DNA of 64,000 nt from Terriglobus saanensis SP1PR4. GTDB lineage: Bacteria; Acidobacteriota; Terriglobia; Terriglobales; Acidobacteriaceae. The stretch's first letter is position 1. Each line of letters opens with the position of its first letter. Below, in pieces: positions 53,601-62,830 of this stretch. Below the pieces are notes generated by a model. That model was not told where the DNA came from, ran no database searches, and saw only the letters and a program-made list of their open reading frames with translations. The stretch is taken from positions 3,720,001 through 3,784,000 of the forward strand of contig NC_014963.1 in assembly GCF_000179915.2 (NCBI RefSeq). Reading direction: 5' to 3'. The position numbers and the translations under genes were made by a program.

Positions 53601-53873
53601 ATGTTAAAAAACAAGACATTACGACTGGTTTGCCATGCGCTCAGCGCATTCAGTCTTTTGTATTTTTGCGATCTCCTTCTGGCGATCTGTTCAGTCAATG
53701 TTCCTACCCCATCGATGTCACCTTCTCTGTGGGTTTGGTCGTTCTTGTTTTTCGCGGTTGTTCCATTGCTTTCTGGATTCTTGGCATCGCGGTGGTGGTT
53801 CATTCTTGCAGCAGCGTATTTCATAGCCATCGTTTTCGTATTCAAGCAAACGTTTCTCCCGAGACCCCTATGA
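53601..53873 (+). CDS. Unknown small membrane protein inside the his operon, 90 aa
   Basis: ATG 53601 to TGA 53871-53873, which overlaps the ATG of hisH by 3 bases (ATGA). Three predicted membrane helices: LVCHALSAFSLLYFCDLLLAICS, LWVWSFLFFAVVPLLSGFLA, and WFILAAAYFIAIVFVF. It has no recognisable domain. Base composition is lower in GC than its neighbours (many TTT/TTG/ATT codons), which may indicate a later insertion. Overlap with hisH suggests its translation could help hisH initiation. A function in histidine synthesis is not expected from the sequence. Confidence 0.75.
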   Translation: MLKNKTLRLVCHALSAFSLLYFCDLLLAICSVNVPTPSMSPSLWVWSFLFFAVVPLLSGFLASRWWFILAAAYFIAIVFVFKQTFLPRPL

Positions 53874-54478
53874 TCGAAGTCATCGACTACAAAGCCGGAA
53901 ACCTTACCTCCGTAGTGAAAGCTCTCAATTTTCTCGGAGCGGAGACACACGTCACTCAGTCCCCCGACGACGTGCGGAATGCCACAAAGATCGTCCTCCC
54001 CGGCGTAGGACACTTCCGCGCCACGCAGCTCCTCCACGATCTCCAGCTCACCGTAGCTACACGCGAAGCCATCGCCAACGGCGTTCCCTTCCTCGGCATC
54101 TGTGTCGGCCTGCAGTGGCTCTACGACGGCTCCACGGAAGCTGACACTACCGACGGCCTAGGCCACTTCAACGCCACCGTCGAGCGCTTCCCCACACACT
54201 TCCAGGACGCCGAGCTCAAGAGCCCGCACGTAGGCTGGAACTCCCTCGAAGCGATCCGTGAAGATTCGCGTCTCCTGCGTGGCATCGCCCCCGGTTCGTT
54301 CGTCTACTACACCCACTCCTGGCGCGCGCCCGTCAGCACAGACACCGCCGCGGCCACGGAGTACGGCGGTCTGTTTACCGCCGCCGTCGAACGCAACAAC
54401 GTCATGGGCGTCCAGTTCCATCCAGAAAAATCCGGCGAGACCGGCCTCCAAATCCTTCGCAATTTTTTAGAACTGTAA
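53870..54478 (+). CDS. hisH: Imidazole glycerol phosphate synthase, glutaminase subunit
   Basis: 202 aa. [28 protein letters not shown] at the start. The nucleophile loop is [13 protein letters not shown] (Cys), and the His/Glu of the triad are in [13 protein letters not shown]. It releases ammonia from Gln for HisF. YTHSW and HVGWNSLE segments are typical. The start overlaps the upstream membrane protein stop (ATGA). Confidence 0.96.
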   Translation: MIEVIDYKAGNLTSVVKALNFLGAETHVTQSPDDVRNATKIVLPGVGHFRATQLLHDLQLTVATREAIANGVPFLGICVGLQWLYDGSTEADTTDGLGHFNATVERFPTHFQDAELKSPHVGWNSLEAIREDSRLLRGIAPGSFVYYTHSWRAPVSTDTAAATEYGGLFTAAVERNNVMGVQFHPEKSGETGLQILRNFLEL

Positions 54479-54512
54479 TGACCATGGCATCGCAAGACCG
54501 GATAGAAAAATC

Positions 54513-55289
54513 ATGCTGACCAAACGCATCATCGCCTGCCTCGACGTCCGTGACGGACGCGTCGTCAAAGGCATCCAGTTCCTCGACATCATCGACGCCG
54601 GTGACCCTGCCGAACTCGCCCACCGTCACGCTGCTCTTGGTGCGGACGAGATCGTGCTCCTCGACATCACCGCCACGCACGAGGGCCGAGGCACACTCCT
54701 CGAAACCGTGAAGCGCGCCGCCTCGCAGCTCTTTATCCCCTTCACCGTCGGCGGAGGCATCCGCTCCGCAGCGGACGCCGAAGCCGTCTTTACCGCAGGC
54801 GCAGACAAGGTATCCATCAACTCCTCCGCCATCGCGCGGCCAGAGCTCATAGGCGAGATCGGAGCGAGCTTCGGAGCCCAGGCCGTCATCGTTGCGATTG
54901 ACGCACGCCGCTCCACCACCGGCAACGCCATCACCGACGCCGAGGTCTACGTCTCCGGAGGCCGCAAGCCCACCGGGCGCAAGGTCATCGACTGGGCGCG
55001 CGAGGCCGAAGATCGTGGCGCAGGCGAGATCCTTCTCACGTCCATGGACTCTGACGGCACACGCTCCGGCTTCGATGACGAACTCACCGCCGCCGTCTCC
55101 AGCGCCGTGCAGATCCCCGTCATCGCCAGCGGAGGCGCGGGAAACGCGCAGCACTTCGCCGATGTTTTCAAGGCAGGCCGCGCCGACGCCGCTCTCGCCG
55201 CCAGCATATTTCACTTCGGCGTCACCAGCAGCCGTGCCCTGAAAGAAGAACTCGCAGCGCAGGGAATCCCCATGCGCTTGCCGTGCTAA
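54513..55289 (+). CDS. hisF: Imidazole glycerol phosphate synthase, cyclase subunit
   Basis: 258 aa (beta/alpha)8 barrel: [84 protein letters not shown], and [17 protein letters not shown], with catalytic Asp11 and the second Asp in MDSDGT. Forms a complex with HisH and produces IGP and AICAR. Slightly short C-terminus but otherwise canonical. Confidence 0.96.
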   Translation: MLTKRIIACLDVRDGRVVKGIQFLDIIDAGDPAELAHRHAALGADEIVLLDITATHEGRGTLLETVKRAASQLFIPFTVGGGIRSAADAEAVFTAGADKVSINSSAIARPELIGEIGASFGAQAVIVAIDARRSTTGNAITDAEVYVSGGRKPTGRKVIDWAREAEDRGAGEILLTSMDSDGTRSGFDDELTAAVSSAVQIPVIASGGAGNAQHFADVFKAGRADAALAASIFHFGVTSSRALKEELAAQGIPMRLPC

Positions 55290-55324
55290 TCGAATATCCA
55301 GCTAAGAAATAAAGAAGAGGCAGA

Positions 55325-56026
55325 ATGCTTATCCCCTCCATTGACCTTATGAACGGCCAGATCGTCCAGCTTGTCCAGGGCGAAAAACTTAAGCTCGCCT
55401 TTGACGACTTCGATTACTGGATCGACCGCTTCAGCAAATATCCGCTTGTGCAACTCATCGACCTCGACGCCGCCATGCGCCAGGGCTCGAATGCCTCGCT
55501 CATCTCGCGCTTTACGGACAAGCTTCCCTGCCAGATCGGCGGAGGTCTCAAGAGCGCCGAAGACGGCCAGCGTCTCCTCGATCTCGGCGCCAAGCGCGTG
55601 ATCTATGGCTCATCGCTCTTCGGTGGCGACAACGAGGCCGACCGCAAGCGCCACGCGATCCTCAATCTCCCCTTTGCCGAGAATCTGAAGAAGCAACTGG
55701 GCGAAGAGCAGCTAGTCTTCTCCGTGGATACCAAAAACGGCAAGGTTGCCGTCAAGGGTTGGAAGGAATCTGTCGACCTCACGCCGGAAGAGGCCGTCAC
55801 CTGGCTCGAAGACTCCTGCGCCGCCTTCCTCTACACCCACGTCGATACGGAAGGCACCATGAGTGGCTTCCCCATCGAAGTCGCGGCGATCCTTCGCGCC
55901 TGCACCGCCAAGCAGCTCATCGTCGCCGGTGGCATCAAGTCCGCGGACGAGATCACCGAACTCGACAACATGGGCGTAGATGCCGTCGCGGGCATGGCCG
56001 TATACTCGGGGGCGATGGAGGCCTAG
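55325..56026 (+). CDS. hisA: HisA-type ProFAR isomerase
   Basis: 233 aa barrel. MLIPSIDLMNGQIVQLVQGEKLKLAFDDFDYW at the start: the catalytic Asp is kept in IDLMNG, but the usual VRL is VQL. CQIGGGLKSAEDGQRLLDLGAKRVIYGSS and VFSVDTKNGKVAVKGWKES carry the second catalytic Asp. TEGTMSGFPIEVAAILRAC closes the barrel. Somewhat divergent from proteobacterial HisA. Catalyses the fourth step. It is the last his gene; the next ORF starts 4 bases after the stop. Confidence 0.93.
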   Translation: MLIPSIDLMNGQIVQLVQGEKLKLAFDDFDYWIDRFSKYPLVQLIDLDAAMRQGSNASLISRFTDKLPCQIGGGLKSAEDGQRLLDLGAKRVIYGSSLFGGDNEADRKRHAILNLPFAENLKKQLGEEQLVFSVDTKNGKVAVKGWKESVDLTPEEAVTWLEDSCAAFLYTHVDTEGTMSGFPIEVAAILRACTAKQLIVAGGIKSADEITELDNMGVDAVAGMAVYSGAMEA

Positions 56027-56030
56027 CCCC

Positions 56031-57302
56031 TTGCGCGTTCTCGCCCTCGCTGTACTTCTGCTGACGACCAACATCCCCGCACAGGAGCCAGCGCCGACGG
56101 CAGAGCAACTCCACGGCCAGCTTCCGCCCAGCAGTATCTACGACGAGATCATGCGCCCACTCGACGCCACACGCGCCGATGTGGGCAACTGGTCCGATAC
56201 CGAACTCATGGCTCTCACCTCGGCCATGAACCTCTCGCACACAGAGTGCGAACGCCTCGATCCTGCTCCACACGTCGGCGAAGAGCTCTACTCGTATGCG
56301 CGCCTATGCTCACTTGGCCGCGACTGGAAGCGCACCTATAAGGCAGCCACAGAGTACGTCCTGGACGACAAGGCCCCACATCGGCCGTCCGCGTACTACC
56401 TCGCCGTGCAGGCCGACCTCAACATGCACCACGTGGAAGACGTTCTCCTTCTTCTGAAGGACATGGACACACGCCTTCCGCTTACACCGGAGACGAACGC
56501 CGTCTACGATTACGTCCTTGGACTCGTCGAGTTTGCCGTCCCCTCCGCGGGCATCGACGCCGCACTCATCCGTCAGCCCAAACTCCTTGAAGCTGTCAGC
56601 GGTCACAATCCGCTTCTCACGCCCGGCGTTGCGGAAGTCTCCGCCTGGCATCTGCAGGAGTTGCTCCGCTTCGACAACCGCGTCCCTGCCGAGATCGCCG
56701 GAGCACTCAACGATCTCCAACTCGCCATCGCCGCTCGCACAGCACCGCTCACCGCAACGGACGCGTACGCCGCAGCTGTTGCGCAGCGACGCTATGAAGC
56801 CATCGGCAAACCGATGCCTGCCTTCGACGTAAGCCGGACCGCCGGTCCAAAGACCTACGGGGCACACCTCTCCGACGTGAATCTTTACGTCCTCTATCCC
56901 GAGGACTGCGCCAGTTGTGCCAGCATCCCGGAGGCGGTGGCTGTCCTTCGCAAAGGCCTTAACATCCGCGCCCAGGCGTGGCCTCTTGTGGAGGTACGGC
57001 CAACGGAGATCAAACCTTCGCCAGCATCCACACCCAATCCGAAGACCGATCCACCAACGCTCTACACCCACGCGGAACTTCTCAAGCAGCTTGGCGCGAC
57101 GGCGGTCCCGTTCTTTGTCCTGACCGACGGAAAGGGCAACGTCCGCCTGCTTACGAATGGCTCACGAGGCTGGCTCTACTCCGACGGCAACGGAGATATC
57201 CTCGCGCAGACCATGATGGAGCGCATCGTTGCTCACGACGACAATGAACGAGGCGCCGCTATGGACAAAGCCGCGCACGAAAAGCTGACCCAGCCGCAAT
57301 AG
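56031..57302 (+). CDS. Secreted protein with C-terminal CxxC segment, unknown
   Basis: 423 aa from TTG 56031 with GGAGG 9 bases upstream; no ATG lies near. N-terminal signal (LRVLALAVLLLTTNIPAQ). Residues about 30-250 are helical (SYARLCSLGRDWKRTYKAATEYVLDDKAPHRPSAYYLAVQADLNMHHV), suggesting TPR-like repeats. From about 275 a thioredoxin-like fold is suggested by LYVLYPEDCASCASIPEAVAVLRKG (CASC) and VPFFVLTDGKGNVRLL. A periplasmic redox or reductase partner function is possible. Located directly after hisA, probably cotranscribed. Confidence 0.8.
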   Translation: MRVLALAVLLLTTNIPAQEPAPTAEQLHGQLPPSSIYDEIMRPLDATRADVGNWSDTELMALTSAMNLSHTECERLDPAPHVGEELYSYARLCSLGRDWKRTYKAATEYVLDDKAPHRPSAYYLAVQADLNMHHVEDVLLLLKDMDTRLPLTPETNAVYDYVLGLVEFAVPSAGIDAALIRQPKLLEAVSGHNPLLTPGVAEVSAWHLQELLRFDNRVPAEIAGALNDLQLAIAARTAPLTATDAYAAAVAQRRYEAIGKPMPAFDVSRTAGPKTYGAHLSDVNLYVLYPEDCASCASIPEAVAVLRKGLNIRAQAWPLVEVRPTEIKPSPASTPNPKTDPPTLYTHAELLKQLGATAVPFFVLTDGKGNVRLLTNGSRGWLYSDGNGDILAQTMMERIVAHDDNERGAAMDKAAHEKLTQPQ

Positions 57303-57305
57303 TCC

Positions 57306-58334
57306 TTATTCGGTGTTGGCATCCGCCACGGCATAGTAGCCCTTGCGCGCCTGTACCTTGGCATCTTTGCCGCAAGTGATCTTGATGTTGCGGAAGGTAC
57401 CATCCAGTTCAGCATTCTGCGGCGTATAGCTCACCAGGTACTGCGTCCGCAACTCGTCAGAGATCTGCGCAAACGCATCTTCCAGCTTTTTCCCGTTGTT
57501 GCCGACGTTGATCATGCGGCCGCCCGTCTCACGAGAAAGCCTGTCCATATCGCCCGACCCGCCAAAGCTGAAGTTGCCAAAGCCCCCCCGGTCGGCGATT
57601 AGAATCACGTAGATGATGGCGTTCGCCTTCTGCGCCGCCTCAATGGCATCCTGGAGCTTCAACTGACTGCCCTGGTCGCCGCCGTCCGTCAGAACGACCA
57701 GCACCTTCCGGCCAGCCTCCTGCCGCAGCTTGTCGTGTGCGCCGAGATAAACCGCGTCGTACAGCAGCGTGCCGCGTGGAGTTCCGTTTCCCGTAACCGA
57801 CCCGGTCCCAGCGCCCGTGTTGATCTCTGCCTTGTCCAAGGCCCGCTTCAACTCGCGCGGGCTGTTGGTGTAGTCCGCCAGCATGTCCACGTTGATGTCG
57901 AATTTGATCAGAAACGCCTCGTCCTTCGGCTGTAGGACGTCCTTTAGAAACTGCGCGCCCGCGTCTTTTTCCAGCGGCAACACATTCATCTGGCTTCCGC
58001 TGGTATCCAGCAGAATGCCGATCGTCAGGGGGAGCGTCTTTTCCTGGGTAAAGTTCTTGATCTTCTGCGGGATCTTGTTCTCTTCGATCGAACAATCCTC
58101 TTTGTGCAGCCCCGTCAGAAAACCCTGTTTGTCGCGCACGCTGAAGTAGGTGTTCACCAGGTTCACGCGCACCTTGAGAGTACCGGCGCTCGAAAGCTGC
58201 GAATCGTCCTGCAAAGGAGCGGCGTCACTTGGTGGTGGAGGTCCACCCGGGCTCGGCGCTTCCTGCGACCACGCCCCACACGACAGAAGACCAAAACCCA
58301 GAACCGCAACCGAAGTGACTCGAAACATACGCAT
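57306..58334 (-). CDS. VWFA-related Acidobacterial-domain protein, secreted
   Basis: 342 aa. N-terminal signal (FRVTSVAVLGFGLLSCGAWSQ). Then KVRVNLVNTYFSVRDKQGFLTGLHKEDCSIEENKIPQKIKNFTQE, the family-specific N-terminal region, and a VWA domain with MIDAS DTSGSQ (110-115), LTDGGDQGS and RLSRETGGRM. C-terminus ARKGYYAV is typical. The family is expanded in Acidobacteriota, secreted and of unknown function. Convergent with the CxxC protein and divergent from the paralogue at 58531. Confidence 0.9.
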   Translation of the reverse strand: MRMFRVTSVAVLGFGLLSCGAWSQEAPSPGGPPPPSDAAPLQDDSQLSSAGTLKVRVNLVNTYFSVRDKQGFLTGLHKEDCSIEENKIPQKIKNFTQEKTLPLTIGILLDTSGSQMNVLPLEKDAGAQFLKDVLQPKDEAFLIKFDINVDMLADYTNSPRELKRALDKAEINTGAGTGSVTGNGTPRGTLLYDAVYLGAHDKLRQEAGRKVLVVLTDGGDQGSQLKLQDAIEAAQKANAIIYVILIADRGGFGNFSFGGSGDMDRLSRETGGRMINVGNNGKKLEDAFAQISDELRTQYLVSYTPQNAELDGTFRNIKITCGKDAKVQARKGYYAVADANTE

Positions 58335-58530
58335 ACTTCAGTTTGACGGAAAAACCTGCTTCTTTGTCTACACCTGTCCCAGAATGATCCCAGAGACACC
58401 CTAATCTTCACCAAGTCGTAGCCGATCTGGGTTCCTACCGCTCCTCGGCACAACACGCTGCGCCCTCCCGCGCGTCCAACCGAGTGACACTGATAGTCTT
58501 ATTGAGCAGTTAAAGCACGGGGGTTCGCAG

Positions 58531-59841
58531 GTGAAGTTCAGTATTCTCGCAGTTGCCATGTCCATGATGTTCGTCGGCCAGCAGGGCCCAGAGGCCCAAC
58601 AGCAGCTGCCCGACAGCCCCGCCCCCCAAATGACGGGGGTCAGCAACGTCGCGCCCGGCAAAGGCACACCACAGAACCTGCCCTCCACCTCGAGTTCGCC
58701 TGATGAGCAGGCCCCTCACCCCACTGCCCCCTCCGGCAAGAACGGCAGCGCCACCACTGCCGCCGCGGATCAGCAGGCCGAACCGGAAGGCACGACTCCT
58801 GGCGAAGGCCTCAAGGCCTTTACCCTTGCCCGTGTTCAGGTTAATTATGTAGAACTCCCCTTCACGGTGAAGGACAACAAGGGCCAACTCGTTCCGGGCG
58901 TGGATTGGCGCGAAGTACGCGTCTTCGAAAATGGCGTCCGCCAACATATCGCTTACTGGACCGTCGACGCTTTCCCCATCTCGGCGGCGTTTGTGATCGA
59001 CCAGTCGCTGCCTTTTAACGTCATGGAGCGCGTCAATAACTCTCTTGCCGCCGTGCAGGGCGCCTTCGCTCCTTACGATGAGCTCGCCATCTTCACCTAC
59101 AACAACGGCCCCACCATGCGCACAGACTTTACCGGAGCGCAGTCGGCCCGCGTAGCCGCTGTCCTGGAGCGCTCCAAGACCCCAGGCCGTGAGGCGCCGA
59201 TGTATTACAACTCCGGCCCGCTCTCGCAGACGACCAATATTAACGGCCATCAGTTCGATCCCAACACCGCGCCCGTTCGCAACTCGAACTCCAACACCAT
59301 CACCATTCCTAAAGAGATCCATACCTTGAATGACGCTATCTTCATGGCTGCGCGCTCACTTGCCGACCGTCCAGTCGGCCGCCGCCGCGTGATTTACGTC
59401 ATCTCCGACGGCAAGGAACAGGGTTCCAAGGCCAAGTACAAGGAAGTCGTCCAGTATCTTCAGACGCACAACATCACCCTCTATGCCACACTGGTGGGAG
59501 ATTCGGCGACGTGGGGCATCGGCTTTCTTGACCGCTATCATCTGCCGTTCATGATGCGCGACAACATCCTTCCCAGATATGTCGCAGAGACCGGCGGACA
59601 GGCTGTCTCCGAGTATCGTCAGCGCGGCATTGAACAGAGCTTCCAGAAGATCGCCGAGCAGGTCCGAACCCAATACACCATCGGCTACTACTCGCACGAA
59701 CCGTTCATCGACGGAAAGTACCGCTCTACCGAAGTGACGGTTTCGCGTCCCAATTTGGATGTCATTACCAAAAAGGGATACTTCCCAACGCCCTATGACA
59801 TCCGTCCCAAGACGCCCACCCCCCCTGCAGCCAAGCAATAA
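58531..59841 (+). CDS. VWFA-related Acidobacterial-domain protein, degenerate MIDAS
   Basis: 436 aa, GTG start 58531. A signal-like hydrophobic start (FSILAVAMSMMFVGQ), then a long Pro/Ala/Gln/Ser linker to about residue 100, then VQVNYVELPFTVKDNKGQLVPGVDWREVRVFENGVRQHIAYWTVDAFPI and a VWA fold with YVISDGKEQGSKAKY and YKEV. The metal motif is DQSLP (157-161), lacking the second Ser of DxSxS. Ends ITKKGYFPTPYDIRP. Divergent from the homologue at 57306, sharing a 196-bp region with no clear promoter. Confidence 0.88.
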   Translation: MKFSILAVAMSMMFVGQQGPEAQQQLPDSPAPQMTGVSNVAPGKGTPQNLPSTSSSPDEQAPHPTAPSGKNGSATTAAADQQAEPEGTTPGEGLKAFTLARVQVNYVELPFTVKDNKGQLVPGVDWREVRVFENGVRQHIAYWTVDAFPISAAFVIDQSLPFNVMERVNNSLAAVQGAFAPYDELAIFTYNNGPTMRTDFTGAQSARVAAVLERSKTPGREAPMYYNSGPLSQTTNINGHQFDPNTAPVRNSNSNTITIPKEIHTLNDAIFMAARSLADRPVGRRRVIYVISDGKEQGSKAKYKEVVQYLQTHNITLYATLVGDSATWGIGFLDRYHLPFMMRDNILPRYVAETGGQAVSEYRQRGIEQSFQKIAEQVRTQYTIGYYSHEPFIDGKYRSTEVTVSRPNLDVITKKGYFPTPYDIRPKTPTPPAAKQ

Positions 59842-59875
59842 GAACCATAAGCGCTAGGGAAGGCTAAGATCTGGA

Positions 59876-60805
59876 ATGCCCTTCGCTACCAATGCGATCC
59901 TGAGCCTCGGTGCCGCGCTGTGCTGGGGCGGCGGGGACTTCGGCGGAGGCATGGGCGTCAAGCGCCTCGGCGGTTCGGTCCGTGGCGCTCTCCTGGTCGT
60001 TCTTCTAGGACATTCACTTTCGCTGGCCATCGTGGGATCCAGTGCGTGGTTCCACGGAGATCCCTTCCCCCACGGCGCTCCGCTCTATTGGGGACTCGCC
60101 GGTGGCGTGGTCGCCGCTCTCTCGTTGATGGCTTTTTACATCGCCCTGTCGGCGGGACATATGGGCTCCGCCGCCGCGATCAGTGGCTTGCTCTGCGCCG
60201 CTGTGCCAGCCATTGTGTCCGCCTTTACGGAAGGCGCACCCGGCATCCTGCGCGTCATAGGCTTTGCCCTGGCGGCGATCGCAATCTGGCGGATTGCCGC
60301 GCCTGGAGCGGAAGACGCGGCGAAGCACACCAGCGATCCTCTCTTCGAACCCGGGGACCTCGATCAAAGCAGCTACCACCGCTCTTCCCTGCTCGCCCTG
60401 CTTGGCGGCCTGGGCTTCGGCTTCTACTTTGTCTCGCTGAAATACGCTGGAAATGCGGGCATTCTGTGGCCCCTGGGAACCGCCCGCATCGGCTCGACGA
60501 TTACCTGCGCGCTCTCGCTTCTGTTTCTCTACGCAACGAAATCTGCAGCTCCCACGGAGACCCCAGGCCTCACCCGCAAGACGCTGCTTTGGATCGCGGC
60601 CGGAGCAGGCCTGGACACTACGGGCAATCTGCTTTTCATCGCCGCCACACGCTTCGGACGTCTGGATGTCGCGGCAGTCATCTCTTCGCTCTATCCGGCG
60701 TCCACGATCCTGCTAGCCGCATGGCTTCTGCGCGAACGCACCACGCGTCGTCAGATGATCGGCATGTTCCTGGCGCTTCCCGCAGTGGTCTTGATTACGC
60801 TTTAA
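59876..60805 (+). CDS. EamA/DMT-family transporter
   Basis: 309 aa with about ten membrane spans in two EamA repeats: LSLGAALCWGGGDFGGGMGVKRLG and TRKTLLWIAAGAGLDTTGNLLFIAATRFGRLDVAAVISSLYPASTILLAAWLLRERTTRRQMIGMFLALPAVVLITL, the classical EamA end. Drug/metabolite exporter superfamily; substrate unknown. A soluble loop (WRIAAPGAEDAAKHTSDPLFEPGDLDQSSYHR) lies between the halves. Not cotranscribed with the opposite-strand ppk2. Confidence 0.92.
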   Translation: MPFATNAILSLGAALCWGGGDFGGGMGVKRLGGSVRGALLVVLLGHSLSLAIVGSSAWFHGDPFPHGAPLYWGLAGGVVAALSLMAFYIALSAGHMGSAAAISGLLCAAVPAIVSAFTEGAPGILRVIGFALAAIAIWRIAAPGAEDAAKHTSDPLFEPGDLDQSSYHRSSLLALLGGLGFGFYFVSLKYAGNAGILWPLGTARIGSTITCALSLLFLYATKSAAPTETPGLTRKTLLWIAAGAGLDTTGNLLFIAATRFGRLDVAAVISSLYPASTILLAAWLLRERTTRRQMIGMFLALPAVVLITL

Positions 60806-60832
60806 CCGGGTTCAGGCGAAACGCGCTGCGTC

Positions 60833-61654
60833 TCAAGCCTTCAGCTTGGAGATATCCACAGTACTCACGGGATATTGCAGATCCATCCCATCCAGAGCAT
60901 CCACAAGGATCCTGGAGATCGCAACATTCCGGTGCCACTTGTGGTCGGACGGAATCACAAACCAGGGGGCATGTTTTTTACTCGTGTTTTCCAGAATGCT
61001 TTCGTATGCCGAAACATATTTGGGCCAGAACTTTCGCTCTGCGAAATCGGCTGGACTGATCTTCCAATGCTTTGAAGGATCGTCGAGGCGCGATTGCAGA
61101 CGTCTGCCCTGTTCCGCATGGGAGATATGCAGGAAGAACTTCAACACCACGACATCGTTTCGCACCAGCATCTCTTCGAAAGCGTTGATCTCCGCAAAGC
61201 GTTCCTTGGCAGCCTTGTCGCTGACCATGCCATGGACACGTGGAGACAAAACATCTTCATAGTGCGAACGGTTGAAGATACCGATCATTCCACGCGGTGG
61301 GACTGCGGCATGGGCGCGCCAGAGAAAATCATGACGAGCTTCCAGCGGCGTCGGCACTTTGAAGGGTGTGACGTCACATCCCTGCGGATTGATGCCGGTA
61401 AAGATATGGCTGATCGTGCCGTCTTTGCCCGCAGTATCCATTCCCTGCAGAACGATCAGCAGACTCTTCTGGGCACCGGCATAGAGCTTTTCCTGCAGTG
61501 GGGCCATCTTGACGCGATGCTTTTCCAGTTCCTTCTTGGCGGCATCTTCGTCGTGAAAGTTCCCGCGTGTGGCCGTCGATAACTTTTCGAGGCGCACTTT
61601 TGTGTCCGGCTCAATGAGCCAGGGCGAACGAATTTTAGGAAAAGCGATTTTCAT
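60833..61654 (-). CDS. ppk2: Polyphosphate kinase 2 family protein
   Basis: 273 aa from ATG 61654 (GGAG upstream). Walker A IVLQGMDTAGKDGTISHIFTGINPQGCDVTPFKVPT, the lid/Walker B region GMIGIFNRSHYEDVLSPRVHG, and FFLHISHAEQGRRLQSRLDDPSKHWKISPADF. This matches PPK2 enzymes that transfer phosphate between polyphosphate and nucleoside (di)phosphates. Class I versus class III cannot be decided. It complements the Ppx-type enzyme elsewhere in the window. Confidence 0.92.
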   Translation of the reverse strand: MKIAFPKIRSPWLIEPDTKVRLEKLSTATRGNFHDEDAAKKELEKHRVKMAPLQEKLYAGAQKSLLIVLQGMDTAGKDGTISHIFTGINPQGCDVTPFKVPTPLEARHDFLWRAHAAVPPRGMIGIFNRSHYEDVLSPRVHGMVSDKAAKERFAEINAFEEMLVRNDVVVLKFFLHISHAEQGRRLQSRLDDPSKHWKISPADFAERKFWPKYVSAYESILENTSKKHAPWFVIPSDHKWHRNVAISRILVDALDGMDLQYPVSTVDISKLKA

Positions 61655-61702
61655 CCAAGCTCCACCCACTGGCCAGCAGAAGAACGCTGACCCGCGCCCT
61701 GC

Positions 61703-61906
61703 CTATTTAGGCTGCTCGTCCGGCTTCGGCGTCACAATGTGGGCTGCATCCTTGGGGTCATCGCTGATGCCCTTCATGCCGTCCTTGAAACCACGCAAAC
61801 CTTCGCCCAGACCTTTTCCCAGTTCAGGCAGCTTGCGACCACCAAACAAAACCAGCAGAACAACGCCGATCACCAGCAAATGTGTCGGCTGAAACAGTTC
61901 ACCCAT
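61703..61906 (-). CDS. tatA: Twin-arginine translocase TatA/E component
   Basis: 67 aa, ATG 61906 with GGGAGGAAG upstream. One membrane helix (HLLVIGVVLLVLF), an FGGRKLPELGKGLGEGLRGFKDGMKG amphipathic helix with the conserved FGxxxLP motif, and a short charged tail. A Tat pore component. TatC and TatB are not in the window. Downstream and on the same strand as ppk2 with 48 bases between. Confidence 0.92.
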   Translation of the reverse strand: MGELFQPTHLLVIGVVLLVLFGGRKLPELGKGLGEGLRGFKDGMKGISDDPKDAAHIVTPKPDEQPK

Positions 61907-62070
61907 GACTTCCTCCCGCGACGTACCCAGCCCGCTTGCGCAGGCTGTCCGTGCGCCTCCATTGTCGCACAATGGAATCACTGCTTTCTCTGCGTGTCTG
62001 CACGCGAACCGCCACCTTCCTGCCCCAAACGGTATATCTTTAGAGGGACGCACCATCGATCCGGAGGAAC

Positions 62071-62772
62071 ATGCGACACATATCCGCCCGGCCAGCTTTT
62101 GCCGGGAATACCCTGCTCCAGCCAGCCCACACCAAACGTACCCGCAGTGCATCCAGGATTCTTCTCGGTTTCGCGCTTCTCGCCTCCTTTTCATTCGCCG
62201 CCAAGGCGCAGGATGTGTTCAAACCGGCAGCGCCCGTCACCTATACGGAGAAGTACGAGATCTATGGCGGCGCCAGCTTCCTGAACGGCCAAGCCGGACA
62301 GAACATCCCCAAGCGCATCAACATGGGTGGCGGTGAGGTCATGGCGACTTACTTCATCACCCCGCGCATCGGACCTGCGGTCGACTTCCGCTACGAGTGG
62401 GGCACAACCCCTGTTTTCCCGAACAGCTTCTCGATTCCGACGCGTCCGGTCGTTTACCAGACCATCGGTTTGGTCGGCCTTCAGTATCACGCCTTCGGTA
62501 ATCAGCACTTCGGCATCAACTATCACGCCTTCGGTGGCGTGTCGGCTGGCAAGTTCGACTCCGACCTCAAGGGCATTCCGCCTGCAGAAGTTGGCCTCTA
62601 TACCAACCGCGTCAAGCCAATGGCTGCCCTTGGTGGATCGCTGGACATCAACCGCTCCGCCCACCTGGCGGTTCGGCTGTCGCCGGACATCATCATCGAG
62701 CACTTCGGAACGGAGACACGCGAGTTTTTCTCGATCTCCGCTGGCGTGATCTATCGCTTCGGACACCGCTAA
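62071..62772 (+). CDS. Outer-membrane beta-barrel protein
   Basis: 233 aa, ATG 62071 with GGAGGAAC upstream. N-terminal signal (SRILLGFALLASFSFAAKAQ, about 27-46; a rather long positive n-region precedes). The mature part has alternating beta strands of an OmpA-like/Opacity-type barrel: YEIYGGASFLNG, GGEVMATYFITPRIGPAVDFRYEW, TIGLVGLQYHAF, LGGSLDINRSAHLAVRLSPDIIIEHF, and SAGVIYRF, with a C-terminal aromatic residue near the end (IYRFGHR). The function is unknown. Confidence 0.88.
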   Translation: MRHISARPAFAGNTLLQPAHTKRTRSASRILLGFALLASFSFAAKAQDVFKPAAPVTYTEKYEIYGGASFLNGQAGQNIPKRINMGGGEVMATYFITPRIGPAVDFRYEWGTTPVFPNSFSIPTRPVVYQTIGLVGLQYHAFGNQHFGINYHAFGGVSAGKFDSDLKGIPPAEVGLYTNRVKPMAALGGSLDINRSAHLAVRLSPDIIIEHFGTETREFFSISAGVIYRFGHR

Positions 62773-62780
62773 ACGGCTTA

Positions 62781-62821
62781 AAAGAAAACGGCGGAGGCCT
62801 AAGGCCTCCGCCGTTTTCTTT
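62781..62821 (+). terminator. Bidirectional terminator between beta-barrel gene and glgC
   Basis: Perfect 19-bp stem (62781-62799 with 62803-62821), 3-nt loop TAA. The A-rich outer ends give T-runs on both strands (TTTTCTTT). Serves the two convergent genes. Confidence 0.93.
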
Positions 62822-62830
62822 GCCCTGAAA

